Part shown: positions 10,697 through 22,179 of the stretch, one piece after another
Layout: each line of letters begins with the position of its first letter
How positions within the stretch are numbered: position 1 is the stretch's first letter
NCBI RefSeq assembly: GCF_029962835.1
Contig: NC_080591.1
Location: 45,267,501 to 45,331,500, forward strand
Reading direction: 5' to 3'
Origin: Magnolia sinica
Lineage: Eukaryota > Streptophyta > Magnoliopsida > Magnoliales > Magnoliaceae
Length of the DNA: 64,000 bases
Translations under genes and position numbers: made by a program
The notes under the pieces: generated by a model
What the model saw: only the letters and a program-made list of their open reading frames with translations
Told to the model about the DNA's origin: nothing
Database searches by the model: none

Positions 10697-12063
10697 ATGC
10701 CACCTAAGGCCACATGGAGTACGGCATGGCTCACTCCTAGCGATTCGTTTGACGGGGCACCTCCCCTAAGCGATAGCTATACGGACCCTAGTTCGGGCCC
10801 GTCTCCCTCTGAAACCATGCCGGACTCTCAGCCGGCCACTAGCCCCACTAACAGGCCTACACCTGTTGTGCCACCGGTTCCACAGTAGAACCGCGCGTCC
10901 TCCTCGACGCCATCTGTACCTCAGTCGGCTCCCCCTACTGATAGGTTGGAGCAGATGATGTTGTTGATGTAGCAACAGTAGGTACAGTAGCAGCACCAAC
11001 AGGCACATCAGCAGCACCAGCAGCAAGCACAACAGCAGCAGCAGTTTTTGGCCACCATGGCAGGAATTTTTGCCCAAAGCATGGGTGTGACTTCACCTGC
11101 TCCATTTACACCCCTGCTGGGAATGCAGGTGCCAGCGGCCACTTTGAGCGATTTTAGCACTTACGGCCCCCTACCTTTGCGGGTACTCATAGACCCGAGG
11201 AGGCCGAGTATTGGCTTGACCGCATCTCTAAGATGCTAAGGCCATTGCACTACACAAAGCCCGAGCAGGTGGAGTTAGTCACCTTCATGTTCAAGAAGGA
11301 GGCCAGCTTATGGTGGGATAGTGTCCTCCGTACTATTGCGGTTGGACACGTATGGACGTGGGTAGATTTTGAGACCCGCTTCCATGGGAAATACTATCCC
11401 GTCACCTATCACCACGAGAAGGAGGGTGAGTTCCTTCGCCTTTGACAGGGAGGGATGTCAGTGGCAAAGTATGAGAACAGGTTCACAGAGTTGGGCAGGT
11501 ACGCTCCGTTGATTCTGGCAGATGAGCCGATGCGTATGCGGCATTTCTCTGAGGGCTTGCAACCAGATATTCGCTCGAAGATGTGCTGCGCTAGCATACC
11601 TAGCTATTCTGAGCTAGTGAGCATGTCCATGAGAGCTGAGCAGGACGGGGACAGGCAGTCCCGTATGCGAGCACCGATGACTCCTAGGCCGCGACCAGAG
11701 ATTTAGAGCAGACCATTCCTCTGGAAGAGGCCACAGTCAGATTCACCGCCGAGGCTGATGGCTTCACCTGCCCCTGTGAGGCGACCTAACGTGTGGTGTG
11801 CCTACTGCAAGAGGTAAGGCCACACAGAGGTGAACTGCTTCACCAGGATGAGGGATAGTGGCTTCTCACCGCCCCAGAGGGTTAACCACCCGCTTCCCTA
11901 GGTTATATCGGCACCACCTCTACGCACGACACTAGCTCATCCATCATTCCGGCCACCTGTACCTCGATTTAGGCTGCCTCAACGGCCTATGGTACCTTAA
12001 CCTAACCGTTTTCAGTAGGCTCGAGTACACTCACTTACAGCTGAAGCATCAGAGGCAGCACCT
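10697..12063 (+). pseudogene. gag: G gag (Tekay-like, nonsense-riddled)
   Basis: Starts at ATG 10697 (MPPKATWST), matching the MPPRR start of gag in element F. A Pro/Ser-rich N-terminus leads into a glutamine tract (about 10970-11045) where several CAG codons are now TAG. One frame change near 11165 then puts everything downstream in a single frame. The capsid part reads EAEYWLDRISKMLRPL, ASLWWDSVL and FETRFHGKYYPVTYHHEKEG, typical of chromovirus Gag. The zinc knuckle CAYCKR-stop-GHTEVNC (about 11797-11838) is interrupted by TAA 11815. Further stops at 11443 (TGA), 11704, 11899, 11998 and 12016. Confidence 0.85.
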
Positions 12064-12480
12064 ACACCACCCATGGCTTTTAATGTTACGGCACATATCC
12101 AAGGTACTCCAGTATTTTTATTAGTGGACACCAGGTCCACTGTCTCTATCATATTGTGGACAGCAGTCAAGCGGCTAGGGTTAGAAACTAGTCCTATGGT
12201 TGGGGTGAGAATCCTTACCACCACGGGAACTTTCTCGAATGCCACCAAGATCTGTAGGGGATGTTCGATAGATGTAGGGAGCGGGACAACGCTCCTCGAC
12301 TTGATTGTCACCCCATTACATCATTATGATGTCATTCTCGGGATGGATTAGCTCACCAAGGTGAAGGCAGAGATCGACTGCGATACTAGAGTGGTGATAG
12401 CCTATGGATCAGAGGGCACGACCTTTACATTCCCAGTACAGGTCAGTTGGCCCTATCGCATTGATTGTTATGCTTCTATG
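12064..12480 (+). pseudogene. pro: G protease domain
   Basis: Retropepsin-like segment with FLLVDTRSTVSIILW, then YDVILGMD-stop-LTK. The catalytic triplet D(T/S)G has become DTR: the third codon is AGG at 12133-12135, one transition from GGG. The usual GMDWL motif has a TAG at 12349 in place of Trp. Both lesions would abolish protease activity. The domain is in frame with RT downstream, as in chromovirus pol. Confidence 0.85.
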
Positions 12481-13840
12481 CTAAATGATGCTCATGGTCT
12501 AGTGCTTGAGGGCACTCCTGTGGTCCAACAGTTCCCAGACGTATTCAAGAAGATACCTGGACTACCCCCTCAGCGCGAAATTGATTTTACCATCGACCTA
12601 GTGCCTGGTACGACACATGTATCTCTTCCGACCTATTGCATGGCTCCGTACGAGATGGAGGAGCTGAGGAAACAGATCGATGATCTGTTGGATACAGGCT
12701 TTATACAACCCAGTGTGTCTCTATGGGGAGCGCCCGTGTTGTTTGTAAAGAAGAAGGATGGATCTCTGCGATTATGTATTGATTATCGCAAATTGAACCA
12801 AGTAATGGTAAAGAATAAGTATCCTTTGCCCAGGATAGATGATCTATTTGATCAGTTGAAGGGGGCAAAGTATTTCTCGAAGATTGACTTGCAGTCGGGG
12901 TATCACCAGTTGCGCATCAGGGATGAGGACGTGCAGAAGACAGCCTTGAGGACCAGTTTTGGACACTATGAGTTTCTCATAATGTTGTTCAGCCTGACGA
13001 ACACTCTGGCTGTGTTCATGGACTTGATGAACAGGGTATTTCGACCATTTCTGTTCTGATTCATCATTGTGTTTATCGATGACATCCTAATATACTCTAA
13101 GAGTCAGGAAGAACACGAGGAACACCTGCGAGTAGTCTTAGATACTCTAAGGAAAAACTAGTTGTTTGTACAGTACAAGAAATACGACTTTTAGAAAGAA
13201 GAAGTCAAGTTCCTGGGACATGTGGTGTCCAAGGAAGGGATAGTTGTGGACCTCGCTAAGGTAGTCACAGTTCAGGACTGGAAGCAGCCCGGTTCGGTTA
13301 TCGAGGTGAGGAGTTTCCTTGGTTTGGCAGGTTACTATCGACGATTCATTCAGGATTTCTCAAAGATAGCTAGACCTTTGTCTTAGTTGACACAGAAGGA
13401 TCTGAAGTTCACCTGGAATGAAAAGGTGGAAGCAACCTTTTAGGAGTTGAAAGACAAGTTGACGTCCGCCCCTATGCTAGTATTGCCAGAGCAAGGGATC
13501 AAGTATATGATATACATGGACACGTCTCGCGTCGGATTGGGCGGTGTTTTGATGTAGAAGGATAGGGTTATTGCCTACCTGTCATGACAGTTGAGGAAAC
13601 ACGAGGAAAACTACCCTACGCACGATCTGGAGTTAGTTGCCGTCATCTTTGCCTTGAAGATCTAAAGGCATTACCTCTCTGGAGAGGAGTTCAAGCTCTT
13701 TTGCAACCACAAGAGCCTCAAAAACATATTCACTTAGCGGGACTTGAATATGAGGCAGCGGCGATGGATGGAAACCTTGAACAACTTCAAGTTCGAGGTT
13801 TCTTACCATCCGGGTAAAGCCAACCTTGCGGCAGATGCAT
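12481..13840 (+). pseudogene. pol: G reverse transcriptase and RNase H
   Basis: RT starts with [20 protein letters not shown] and continues through [59 protein letters not shown] and [18 protein letters not shown]. The palm motif [12 protein letters not shown] is intact (about 13069-13104). RNase H shows YMDTSRVGLGGVLM and ends at KANLAADALSRKK. In-frame stops: TGA 13057, TAG 13159, 13192, 13384, 13441, 13555, TGA 13585, TAA 13663, TAG 13735. No frameshift is needed from about 11170 to 15468. The enzyme would copy element RNA into DNA. Confidence 0.9.
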
Positions 13841-15180
13841 TGAGCCGCAAGAAGGCATTGGCATTTACCGCTCCATTAATAGTAGCAGAGTGGGACATGG
13901 TAGAGTTCGTGTGAGACTTCGAGTAGAAACTCACGGTGGAGGAGTCGTATGAGGGTATCGCACATATTTGAGTACAGCCCCTCATTAATGACAGGATTAT
14001 CGCAACTCATGCAGACAATGAGCTATTGGCAAAGATGACAGAGCAGGTTAGTGCAGATGAGGACTCAGAGTGGAGAGTTGGCATGGATGGGGGCTTACGT
14101 TACCGAAGCCACCTATGCGTCCCGAACCTCCCTGACTTGAGGAAGGAAGTTCTTGAGGCTGCTCACGATTCAAGGATGGCTATGCATCTAGGTAGTACAA
14201 AGATGTATCGTAATATGAAGAGGTCGTACTGGTGGGACAATATGAAGGCTCACATAGCAGATTACGTGTCCCGTTATCTCATATGCCAGTAGGTCAAGGT
14301 AGAGCATTGCCGACCTCCTGGACTACTTCAGCTCATGCCCATAGCAGAATGGAAGTGGGATTTCATCTCTATGAATTTCATCTTAGGGCTACCGAAGATG
14401 AGGAAGGGGCATGATTCCATTTGGGTGATCATGGACCGGTTGACAAAATCGGCTCATTTCCTCCCTATCAGAGTTTTGAACTCTGCAGATAAGTTGGTCA
14501 GGCTATACATCAAGGAGATCATACGTCTGCATGGGGTTCCTTTGGACATCGAGTTGGACCGAGACACACGATTTATGTCCATTTTCTAGACTCGCTTCCA
14601 GGAAGCGATGGGTGTAAAGTTGAAGTTCAGTACCGCGTTCCATCCACAGACTGACGGGTAGACGGAACGGGTGAATCAGATTCTGGAAGATATGTTGCGG
14701 GCCTGTGTGCTGGATTTCAAGGACAGTTGGGATGGCTGTCTTCCTTATGCAGAGTTCGCTTACAACAACAGTTTTCAAGCGAGTATTAACATGGTTCCCT
14801 ATGAGGCCTTGAATAGGCGCCCGTGCAGAGCGCCGCATTGCTGGGCAGAGGTTGGCGAGAAGAGCTTGATTGGCCTAGAGATAGTTCAGGCGACTTCAGA
14901 GAAAGTCGTCATTATCAAGCGCCGACTTCTGACAGTGCAGAGCAGACAGAAGAGCTACGCCGATAAGAGGCGGCAACCGCTAGAGTTCGAGGTCGGAGAC
15001 CATGTATTCCTCAGAGTTTCCCCTATGAAGGGAGTCCTTCAGTTTGATAGGAAGGGGAAGCTTACACCTCGATTCATTGGCCCATTCCATATACTAGATC
15101 GAGTGGGTGTGGTGGCGCACCGCCTTACTTCGCTCACTCCACTTACAGGTATGCATAACATGTTTCATGTATCTATGCTG
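13841..15180 (+). pseudogene. int: G integrase
   Basis: The zinc-binding region reads HDSRMAMHLGSTKMYRNMKR then YLICQ-stop-VKVEHC. The core has WDFISMNFILGLP (the usual D of MDF is N here), LDIELDRDTRFMSIF and ERVNQILEDMLRACVLDF. The C-terminal GPY-like module is FIGPFHILDRVGVVAHRL then MHNMFHVSMLKKY. Stops at 13912, 13924, 13969, 14290, 14587 and 14659. Changed catalytic residues and stops make it inactive. Confidence 0.88.
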
Positions 15181-15468
15181 AAGAAATACGTTCCCGATCC
15201 TTTCCACATTATCATATTGGAGCAGGTACAGTTGAACGAGGATGTTACTTATATACTGCGACTAACGCGTGTCTTAGACAGGAAGGAACAAGTGCTGCAT
15301 AGCAAGGTTATTCCACTCGTGAAAGTGCTGTGGACGCATCACATGGAAGAAGAAGCTATTTGGGAGACAGAAGTCGAGGTTCGAAAGAACTACCCTCAGA
15401 TTCTCGAGGAGTACGAAAAGGTACTAATTTCAAGGATGAAGTTTTTCTTTAAGGGGGGTAGATTGTAA
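15181..15468 (+). pseudogene. G chromodomain-like C-terminus
   Basis: After MLKKYVPDP comes RVLDRKEQVLHSKVIPLVKV, LWTHHMEEEAIWETEVEVRK and NYPQIL, the layout of Tekay/Del integrase-linked chromodomains (related to HP1 chromodomains). In chromoviruses this module is thought to direct integration to marked chromatin. This part has no stop until TAA 15466. Confidence 0.8.
15448..15463 (+). promoter_or_regulatory. Polypurine tract of G
   Basis: TTTAAGGGGGGTAGAT immediately precedes the LTR start TGTAATGTC and overlaps the end of pol, which is usual for Tekay elements. Confidence 0.8.
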
Positions 15469-16243
15469 TGTCTCGAAAAAATCCATATAAGGACCCGAGT
15501 ACCACCTCAGGCAGAAGTCACCCACGATCAAAACCTTTAGAAATTAAGTTAATATTAGCAAGTGCTAAACTAGAGTACTTGTGAAATTAACACTAATCAC
15601 TTTAAATATGATCTGCAAGATCTAAAACGTGCAGAATCATTGACGCTACATTACCCTGAAATCTAGAATCCATCTCAAAACCCAGTTGCTCTTGGGAGCA
15701 TCTTGAAACTCCGTATCGAACCTGGACCGCACATCGAAAGTCCGATGACCGCGAAACTATACAGTTATGACCGCATTACTGGACTTGACAACCCCCTCAG
15801 AAATCAAGTCTTAATGGTGTCTAGAAATGCACAACTTGAGCCCGGAACAAAGTGTGTGAGAAACGTGAAAATATTTAGAAATAAAATCTGAATTTAAGTA
15901 ATCTGAATCATGTCGCTTGCAGGCTAAATATAAAGATTCAGACCGTCAGAATCTGACCCAAATATACCCTCGGATCAAGAGAAATGTCCCACACATGTCG
16001 GTGTACTTATGACCCTGATCGAGTGACCGTGACCGTTGAACTAAAACGGGTCTACCACAGTCGATCTGCAAACCCGATCAAAACGAAAACTCAGCCTGAC
16101 CTGGATCCAATGTCAGGGAGCTTAAGTCCGACCGCACGTAGAAAAGGGGCCACCAGAAGTGCTCCGTTGGGCTGAAACAGATGCCCTTTAGATATAACCT
16201 AAGTATACCTTAGCCCTGGGGCCATTCCCATCGAACCTAGGCC

Positions 16244-16252
16244 TATATAAGG
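16244..16252 (+). promoter_or_regulatory. TATA box in G LTR
   Basis: TATATAAGG about 780 bp into the LTR, followed by a GA-rich leader. It is the best core-promoter candidate in this LTR. Confidence 0.6.
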
Positions 16253-17496
16253 ACCTTAAACACTCTTTCCCATATTCCATATGAATTTGAGAAACCCTAG
16301 GAGAGAGAGAAGAGAAAAGAGAAGGGAAAGGAGAGAAAGTAAGAGTGAGAGTTGGAGATTCTTCCTGGGATTCGATCCCGTTATTCCACGCACTCAATCA
16401 CCATTTCTGTATCGCTATATAGGCGATTTCGACTCCGTACTTGGGTAAGAAAACCTAACCTTAACTTGTCTTAGGGTTTCCGACTAGCGTATTTGATGAA
16501 TTAGCTAACTTATTCCCTATTATAGGTTATTATGGTGCCGTAGACAAAGACTTAGCTTTAAAACTGAGTTTGTTACGAGTCTACCGGTGAAAGGTGCGGA
16601 CTATAAATGTATAGGTTATGGTTTTCAAGGCCTTCAATTCGGTTAATGGTTTATTACTGATGTGGGTGCTATTTCACATGCCAAATGCGATGTTGTTTCA
16701 CGTTTCAGATATTTATGAACTATATGGAGTTTAGTGTATTCCATGTAATTGTATAAAGGGTCGTATACGTATGGAATTTGAACATGTGTTTGCCATGATT
16801 AATTGTCGTGTATTCATGCTAGTTGTATGTGTAACAACTCCTTGGCGAAAGGATTTGCCCTAAGACGTGTTATCACCATCATACGTCATGTATGTTGGAA
16901 TATGTAGTCTAAGTGTTTGTAGAAATGTCTGAATGAACAAATGTGTAATAAATTGTACTTTATATGGGCGTTGAGGAGAGATTCTCAACTACCTTAACGA
17001 TGTATATGATTTCCTCCATGTAACTTATAATTTGTCTGTTTTATTTAGGGACAGCATATGTGTGAATTCATGTTTAAATTGAAATCCATCAAATGCTCAC
17101 ATGCTTGTATAATTGGAATTGTCGATCCATTACTGTTCTGACTATCTTGTATGAGTATTTGTTATAATTGAATGTGTTTGGGACTACGGAATTGTCCAGG
17201 CAATCGGTAACAGGCATTGAATAGGTGGCTGAGGTTGTCTCGCCACATAGGACGTGATTGATGAATCCGAGCCGTACTTGGGATGTTGGCAGTGGTTAGG
17301 CCACACGGAGTGCTTACGCACTTCATGTCGATCAACTCAACATGTGCTCATACTAGTCGAGCTCGTCAAGTAACCCGATTGACCCGATGTATATTCACCA
17401 TGTATGGACGCTACTGCTTGAATCTAAGGTACCAAACTCACCAATGAAAACCCTTTTAAACCTTGGTACCTCGATCCGCTAAGACTCATGAGCCGG

Positions 17497-17772
17497 GCAT
17501 GGTGGTATAGGACACCATGGTTGAGCTGTCGGTCTACACAGGGGTGACGAGCCTCCCCGTAGTGTCCAGTGAGCAACACAGTCTCGTGCGCCGAATACGG
17601 TGGTATGGGACATTGTATTCGAGATGTCGGCCTACATTGATAAGGTGATGAGCCCTTTGTAGTGACCTCAAGCGTACCCTAAGACTACGTAGAGGCGACG
17701 AGCCCTTACGTAACAACAAGAATACATACTAGGCCTGCACTGATAAGGTGATAAGCCCTTTGCAGCGACCTA
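17497..17772 (+). repeat. Imperfect internal repeats in G LTR
   Basis: GGTGGTATRGGACA blocks recur about 100 bp apart (17499, 17599). A block with TGATAAGGTGATRAGCCC recurs at 17631-17668 and 17734-17772. These are old, low-copy duplications. Confidence 0.6.
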
Positions 17773-18639
17773 GAACCGTAACATCATATGAGACTTACTA
17801 GGATTGACGACCCTAGAATGGATCATTGTTTGGGAATTGATATAAGGGAGGTACCTTAGCTTCCTAATCCTGTTGTATGGAAAAGACTAATAAGAACTTG
17901 GTAATCACGTTCATGCACTGCACTGCATGTGCCGTTTAGCGTTGGGCGGAGCACTGAGGAAATGACTGACATGCGCGACCATTAGATGAAGATTGCAGAG
18001 GGAGTGCAGGAGAGGGCATGCATCATTTATTCATACCATTCTTTCATTAATCAGAATACTTATGGATGTTTGATTGTATTGCTTTATCATTACTGCTTGA
18101 CTGATTTGATAACATGTTAACCTTTGCTTTATTGTTCCACTAAGTTGATCACTTACTCCCACGTTACGGGACGGTGTTGTACACACCAACCAGACTCTGT
18201 CTTAGCTGCAGATGGAGACCCGACTGATGAGGCAGAGGCGGACTTCGTAAACGATGAGGATGCCTTCTCTTATATGCAGTATTCAAATGGGTTTGCATAG
18301 ACCATTCTGATCGGTGGGGCTTCAAGGTTATACTTGTAGTGGACTATTACATTTTTGACATTTTCTAATTTGAAATAATGCATGTAATTATTGACCTGGC
18401 AATGCATACATACTTTAGGGACTTATACTGGTTTATAAAGTTATACATATTCGTTTCAGTCTTCCGCTTGCGTATTACAACTGTCCTTGGATTATGTTTT
18501 GTTGATTTGGCTTAATCTTATTCATGTTTTATGCACTAATACAGACAACATTTAATCATCATTAAATATGTTACATAAGTGATGCGTTGGAACTCGGGAG
18601 TTGGACTTATACTCAACCCTCGATTTTTATGGTGTTACA

Positions 18640-19497
18640 TATCATCTCTTCCAAAGGAATTGAGGTAGATATGGCTAAGATTGATCTTATCTCTAACTTA
18701 CCTCTACCCAAGAATATACATGACGTACAATTCTTCTTAGGACATGCCAAATTTTACAGAAGATTCATAAAGGACTTTAGTCACCTCTTTCGTCCTTTAT
18801 GCAATCTACTTCAAAGGGATGTATCATACGAGTGGACCGTGCAATGCTAGGAAGCTTTTTCTAAGCTTAAGTACATGTTAACCACCGCACCTATCATATA
18901 GTCATCCGATTGGAGCATCCCTTTTGAACTTATGTGCGATGCATCTAACTATGCTCTTGGAGTGGTATTAGGTTAGAGAAAAGATAAGAGGCCCTACGTT
19001 ATACATTATGTAAGTAAAACCTTAAATCTTGCCGAAGTGAATTAGACTATTACGGAAAAGGAACTCTTAGCCGTACTATTCGCTTTAGACAAATTTAGGT
19101 CCTACTTGATTGGATCCAAGATTGTTATCTACACGGATCATGCGGCGCTCAAGTATCTTCTTTCTGAGAATGATGCTAAGCCCCCATGATAAGATGGATG
19201 CTTCTACGTCAGGAATTTGATTTATAAATAAAAGATAAAAAGGGAGTAGCAAATGTAGTGGCTGACTACCTTTCCCGCCTTGATCTCTCGGATTCCCTTG
19301 AGACGACACATATAAGCAACATGTTCCCTGAGGAACAATTGTTTAAAGTCTCTCAATCACCTTGGTTCATGGATATTGCTAATTATCGGCTCATAGGTTC
19401 CACGCCGACACATTGGACTGTGCAAGATAAAAAGAAATTCTTTGCCGAGATACATAAATACTTTTGGGATGATCCATTTTATTCAAATATTGCATAG
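18640..19497 (+). pseudogene. pol: C RT C-terminus and RNase H (Athila)
   Basis: Reads ISSKGIEVDMAKIDLISNLP, LPKNIHDVQFFLGHAKFYRR, FIKDFSHLFRPLCNLLQRDV, then RNase H ELMCDASNYALGVVLG and TITEKELLAVLFALDKFRSY, YTDHAALKYLLSENDAKP. Stops such as C-stop-EAFSKL and a frame change near 19190 disrupt it. The second part ends VADYLSRLDLSDS. The RT palm motif lies on the other side of the G insertion and is not in the window. The bases TATCA (18640-18644) are the right-hand TSD candidate of G. Confidence 0.88.
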
Positions 19498-20436
19498 ACC
19501 AAATCTTAAGGAAATGTATGCCAGACATTGAACACCAAAGTGTCATATCCTTTTGTCACTCTCGGGCCCGTGGTGGTCACTTTTCTGCTAAAAAGACCAC
19601 GACTAAGATTCTGTAGTGTGGCTTTTACTGGCCCACTATGTTTAGGGACACTCATGAGTTTGGCAAAGCTTGTGAGCATTGTTAAAAATTGGGAGCTTTG
19701 TCCCGTTGAAATATGATGCCCGTAAACCCCATTCTTATCATAAAAGCATTTGATTGCTGGGGCATCGATTTCATGGGACCATTCCTCCAATCCTTTGAGA
19801 ATTTATAAATTCTGCTGGCGATAGACTATGTCACTAAATAGGTCGAAGCGATTCCATGCCGGAACAATGACCATCAAACGGTTATTAAATTCTTAAAAGA
19901 AAACATCCTTTTCCCGATTCAGAATAATCATTAGTGATGGGGACTCACATTTTTGTAATAGGCCATTTGCAAACTTAATGAAGAATTATGCCATCTCTCA
20001 TAAGGTGAGCACTCCATACCACTCACAAACAAGTGGGCAAGCTGAGATTTCCAATGGGGAGATCAAACATATTTTGAAGCAAACGATTAACCCTGATCGA
20101 AAGGATTAGTTAATCCGATTGACTGATGCTTTATGGGATTACCGTAATGTATTTAAAACCCCTATTGGAATGTCTCCCTTTAGACTTATCTATGGGAAGG
20201 CTTGCCACTTACCTGTGGAGTTGGAACATAGGGCCTACTGGGCGATTAAAAATCTGAACTTCAATTTAGACAATGTTGGCTCACTACATAAACTCCAGTT
20301 GAATGAACTCAAAGAAATTCAGAATGATGCATACGAGAATTTGAAATTTTACATGGAAAGAATGAAGGTGTTTCATGACAAGCACATTCTCAGAAAATCA
20401 TTCACACCATGTCAGAAGGTCCTTTTGTACAATTCT
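19498..20436 (+). pseudogene. int: C integrase, interrupted by B
   Basis: Zinc-binding remnants (CHSRARGGHFSAKKTTTKIL, CEHC) sit around 19555-19685. Core remnants follow: WGIDFMGPF, ISHKVSTPYHSQTSGQAEIS, then [40 protein letters not shown] and [20 protein letters not shown]. There are frame changes near 19510 and 19960 and several stops (for example TAG 20107). Element B is inserted after LYNS at 20436. Confidence 0.85.
20432..20436 (+). other. Left TSD of B (ATTCT)
   Basis: Identical to 48683-48687. The pol reading of C continues across the pair. Confidence 0.9.
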
Positions 20437-20708
20437 TGTTGAGGGTCAAATATTGCATATTATCCCCCATTTATTACTTGGTTTTATGAATATGTTAAAG
20501 CTTAATGTTCTATTTTAATCATGTTTTTGTTGCAAGGTGAATTTAAGAGCTTAGATTGAAAAGGATGCTAAAAGTATGGATTTAACGCTCAAGAATCACC
20601 AAAGTCAATGATAGAACTTAGGAGACCAAGATTGAAAAATTCACGTGCCAAAGATCTAAGGAAACCAAGTGAGGAATGAAGAGTCCAACATTTGAAGTGT
20701 CGGTCGGC
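20437..20708 (+). repeat. B 5' LTR, first part
   Basis: Starts TGTTGAGGGTCAAATATTGC and runs through the U3 to GTCGGTCGGC, where A is inserted. It continues at 42922. Confidence 0.9.
20704..20708 (+). other. Left TSD of A (TCGGC)
   Basis: Pairs with TCAGC at 42917-42921, one transition apart. Joining the flanks gives GTCGGTCGGCTAGCCC, matching the other B-type U3 copies. Confidence 0.8.
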
Positions 20709-21004
20709 TGTTAAGGGCCAAATATTGCATATTGGACCCCATTTATTACTTGGTTTTATGAACATGATAATGTTTAATGTTCTATTTTAATCATGTTTGT
20801 GTTGCAAGGTGAATTTAAGAGCTTTGAATGAAAAGGATACTAAAAGCATGGATTTAACACTCGAGAATCACCAAAGCCAAGGATGGATCTTAAGAGACCA
20901 AGAATGAAGAATTCACATGCCAAAGATCCAATAAAACTAAGTGAGGAAGAAGGAGCATTGAGGACTTGAAGTGAAGAAAAGAAACCCTAAAACTCTACTT
21001 GATT

Positions 21005-21210
21005 CGACTAGTACATGCCCATCCTCGACCAGTCAAAGGATCCTACTCGACCAGTCGAATGGTCATGCTCAACCAGTTGAAGATTCCTCTACTTGAACTC
21101 CAATGACAAATCATCGAAAATCAGGTCATTCTCGATAAGTTGAGGATGGTCCTTGACCAATCGAAGGTGACCCTCGACCAGTCGAGGATGGTCCATGACC
21201 AGTCGAGGAT
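21005..21210 (+). promoter_or_regulatory. 21-bp-phased inverted-repeat array in A 5' LTR
   Basis: Copies of CGACCAGTCG and close variants. The central CCAGTC-type hexamer starts at 21008, 21029, 21051, 21073 and again at 21136, 21157, 21178, 21199. The last four are exactly 21 bp apart. The array ends about 90 bp before the TATA box. It may be a set of protein sites on one helix face; function not known. Confidence 0.8.
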
Positions 21211-21293
21211 TGCACAAATTTTGCGCGAACTGCGTAAATTTGATGTGGATTTCAAAATTTTCCAACTTAGTGCGAAAGGAAGCGATGCACAAA

Positions 21294-21301
21294 TATAAAT
21301 A
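21294..21301 (+). promoter_or_regulatory. TATA box of A 5' LTR
   Basis: TATAAATA followed by GGACTCCC, in the position shared by all Athila LTRs here. Confidence 0.75.
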
Positions 21302-22179
21302 GGACTCCCCAGGGCATCCCTAGGCATCTTTTAGGGTTTGAGGAGTGGAACAAAAGCATGGAGAAACCGTCACAAAGAAATTTTCTTCCTTTTCCTTAAT
21401 TGGCTTTATGCTTTTCTTAAGAGATTTTAGTTCAATCATGTCTATGGTTGGTTAAACCTCTTAGGTAGGGCTAAGAGGTGAAGCTTGTAGCGTGATTGGG
21501 ATATTTACTTTGTTTTAACTCATGTTTTGTTGAACTCTCTTGGATTCTAGTTTGATTATAAGGAATGTTTTTAATTTTTAATGGTTTGTTGTGATAAATT
21601 ACAATAGATCTGCAATTACTTTGAATATCTTCTTTTTCTTATTTGAGATTGTGAAGTTAGTAAGTCCCATTGTTCACTATCATCCCTTGGGCATGGTACG
21701 ATGATGGAATCCTTCCTAATCTTCACAATTCTCTTATGATTGGTTGTGGGATTGGTAAATCCTGTTGTTTGTCTTGTCTCATTGGCATGGTTAGGTGATC
21801 GCACTTCCAAATCCTCACAACTCTCATCCATTGATGATTAGATCCATGAGAAGTTCATAGATATGACAAATCTCTTCTTACCAATTGGATAAGATAGGAC
21901 TCTGATTCTAGTTGTGTCCTTGAATCAAGCAAGGTAGCATCCTGAGAACTTACAAGTAGATCCTTAGCACCTAGGTCCCACTTTTAAATTCACTAGTTTT
22001 ATTTACTTTAATCACAATTATTCTCTCAATTATTCCAGATTTAGATTTTCATCTCCTTCTAGTTCTACTTCTAGTTACTTTCAGAATTCACACAAGTTTA
22101 GTCCCTGCAGATTCGACCTCATTCTCATCGAGATTATTACTACATCGCGACCCTACACTTGGGATTGTGAACAAGTTTT

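Larger units (their letters stand above)
8591..18639 (+). mobile_element. G: Tekay/Del-like chromovirus (5' LTR off-window)
   Basis: Order: leader and env-like ORF (8591-10340), gag (10697), PR-RT-RNase H-integrase-chromodomain (to 15468), purine tract, 3' LTR (15464-18639). The C-terminal chromodomain-like segment and the RT sequence place it with Tekay/Del chromoviruses. Its LTR ends in GGTGTTACA, and the next bases resume the RT of an Athila (element C), so G inserted there. No 5' LTR or Met-type primer site lies ahead of gag. It is probably further left, beyond the Ath1 insertion, but the ownership of 8591-10696 is not proven. Confidence 0.8.
15464..18639 (+). repeat. G 3' LTR (3176 bp)
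   Basis: Begins TGTAATGTCTCG after the purine tract and ends GGTGTTACA. The boundary is fixed because Athila RT sequence (ATATCATCTCTTCC, the HIISS codons) starts directly after it. TATA box at 16244-16252, purine-rich leader at 16297-16345, imperfect repeats at 17497-17772. No coding sequence seen. Confidence 0.9.
20709..22173 (+). repeat. A 5' LTR (1465 bp)
   Basis: TGTTAAGGGCC to GTGAACA, followed by AGTTTTTGACGCCG. It contains a phased palindrome array (21005-21210), a TATA box at 21294 and an R/U5 region with plant-like T-rich tracts. Confidence 0.95.

Noticed and set aside
10766-11077. 103-aa Leu-rich minus-strand ORF
   Set aside because: Antisense of the glutamine tract (CAG repeats read as CTG) in G gag.
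11443-14661. Stop-codon readthrough or an alternative genetic code in G gag-pol
   Set aside because: Twenty-two stops of all three types including broken zinc knuckle and protease sites fit decay far better than recoding.
21005-21210. Evenly spaced repeats resembling a CRISPR array
   Set aside because: The repeats are 10-bp palindromes on a 21-bp step inside a plant retrotransposon U3, with no cas genes and spacers of about 11 bp.
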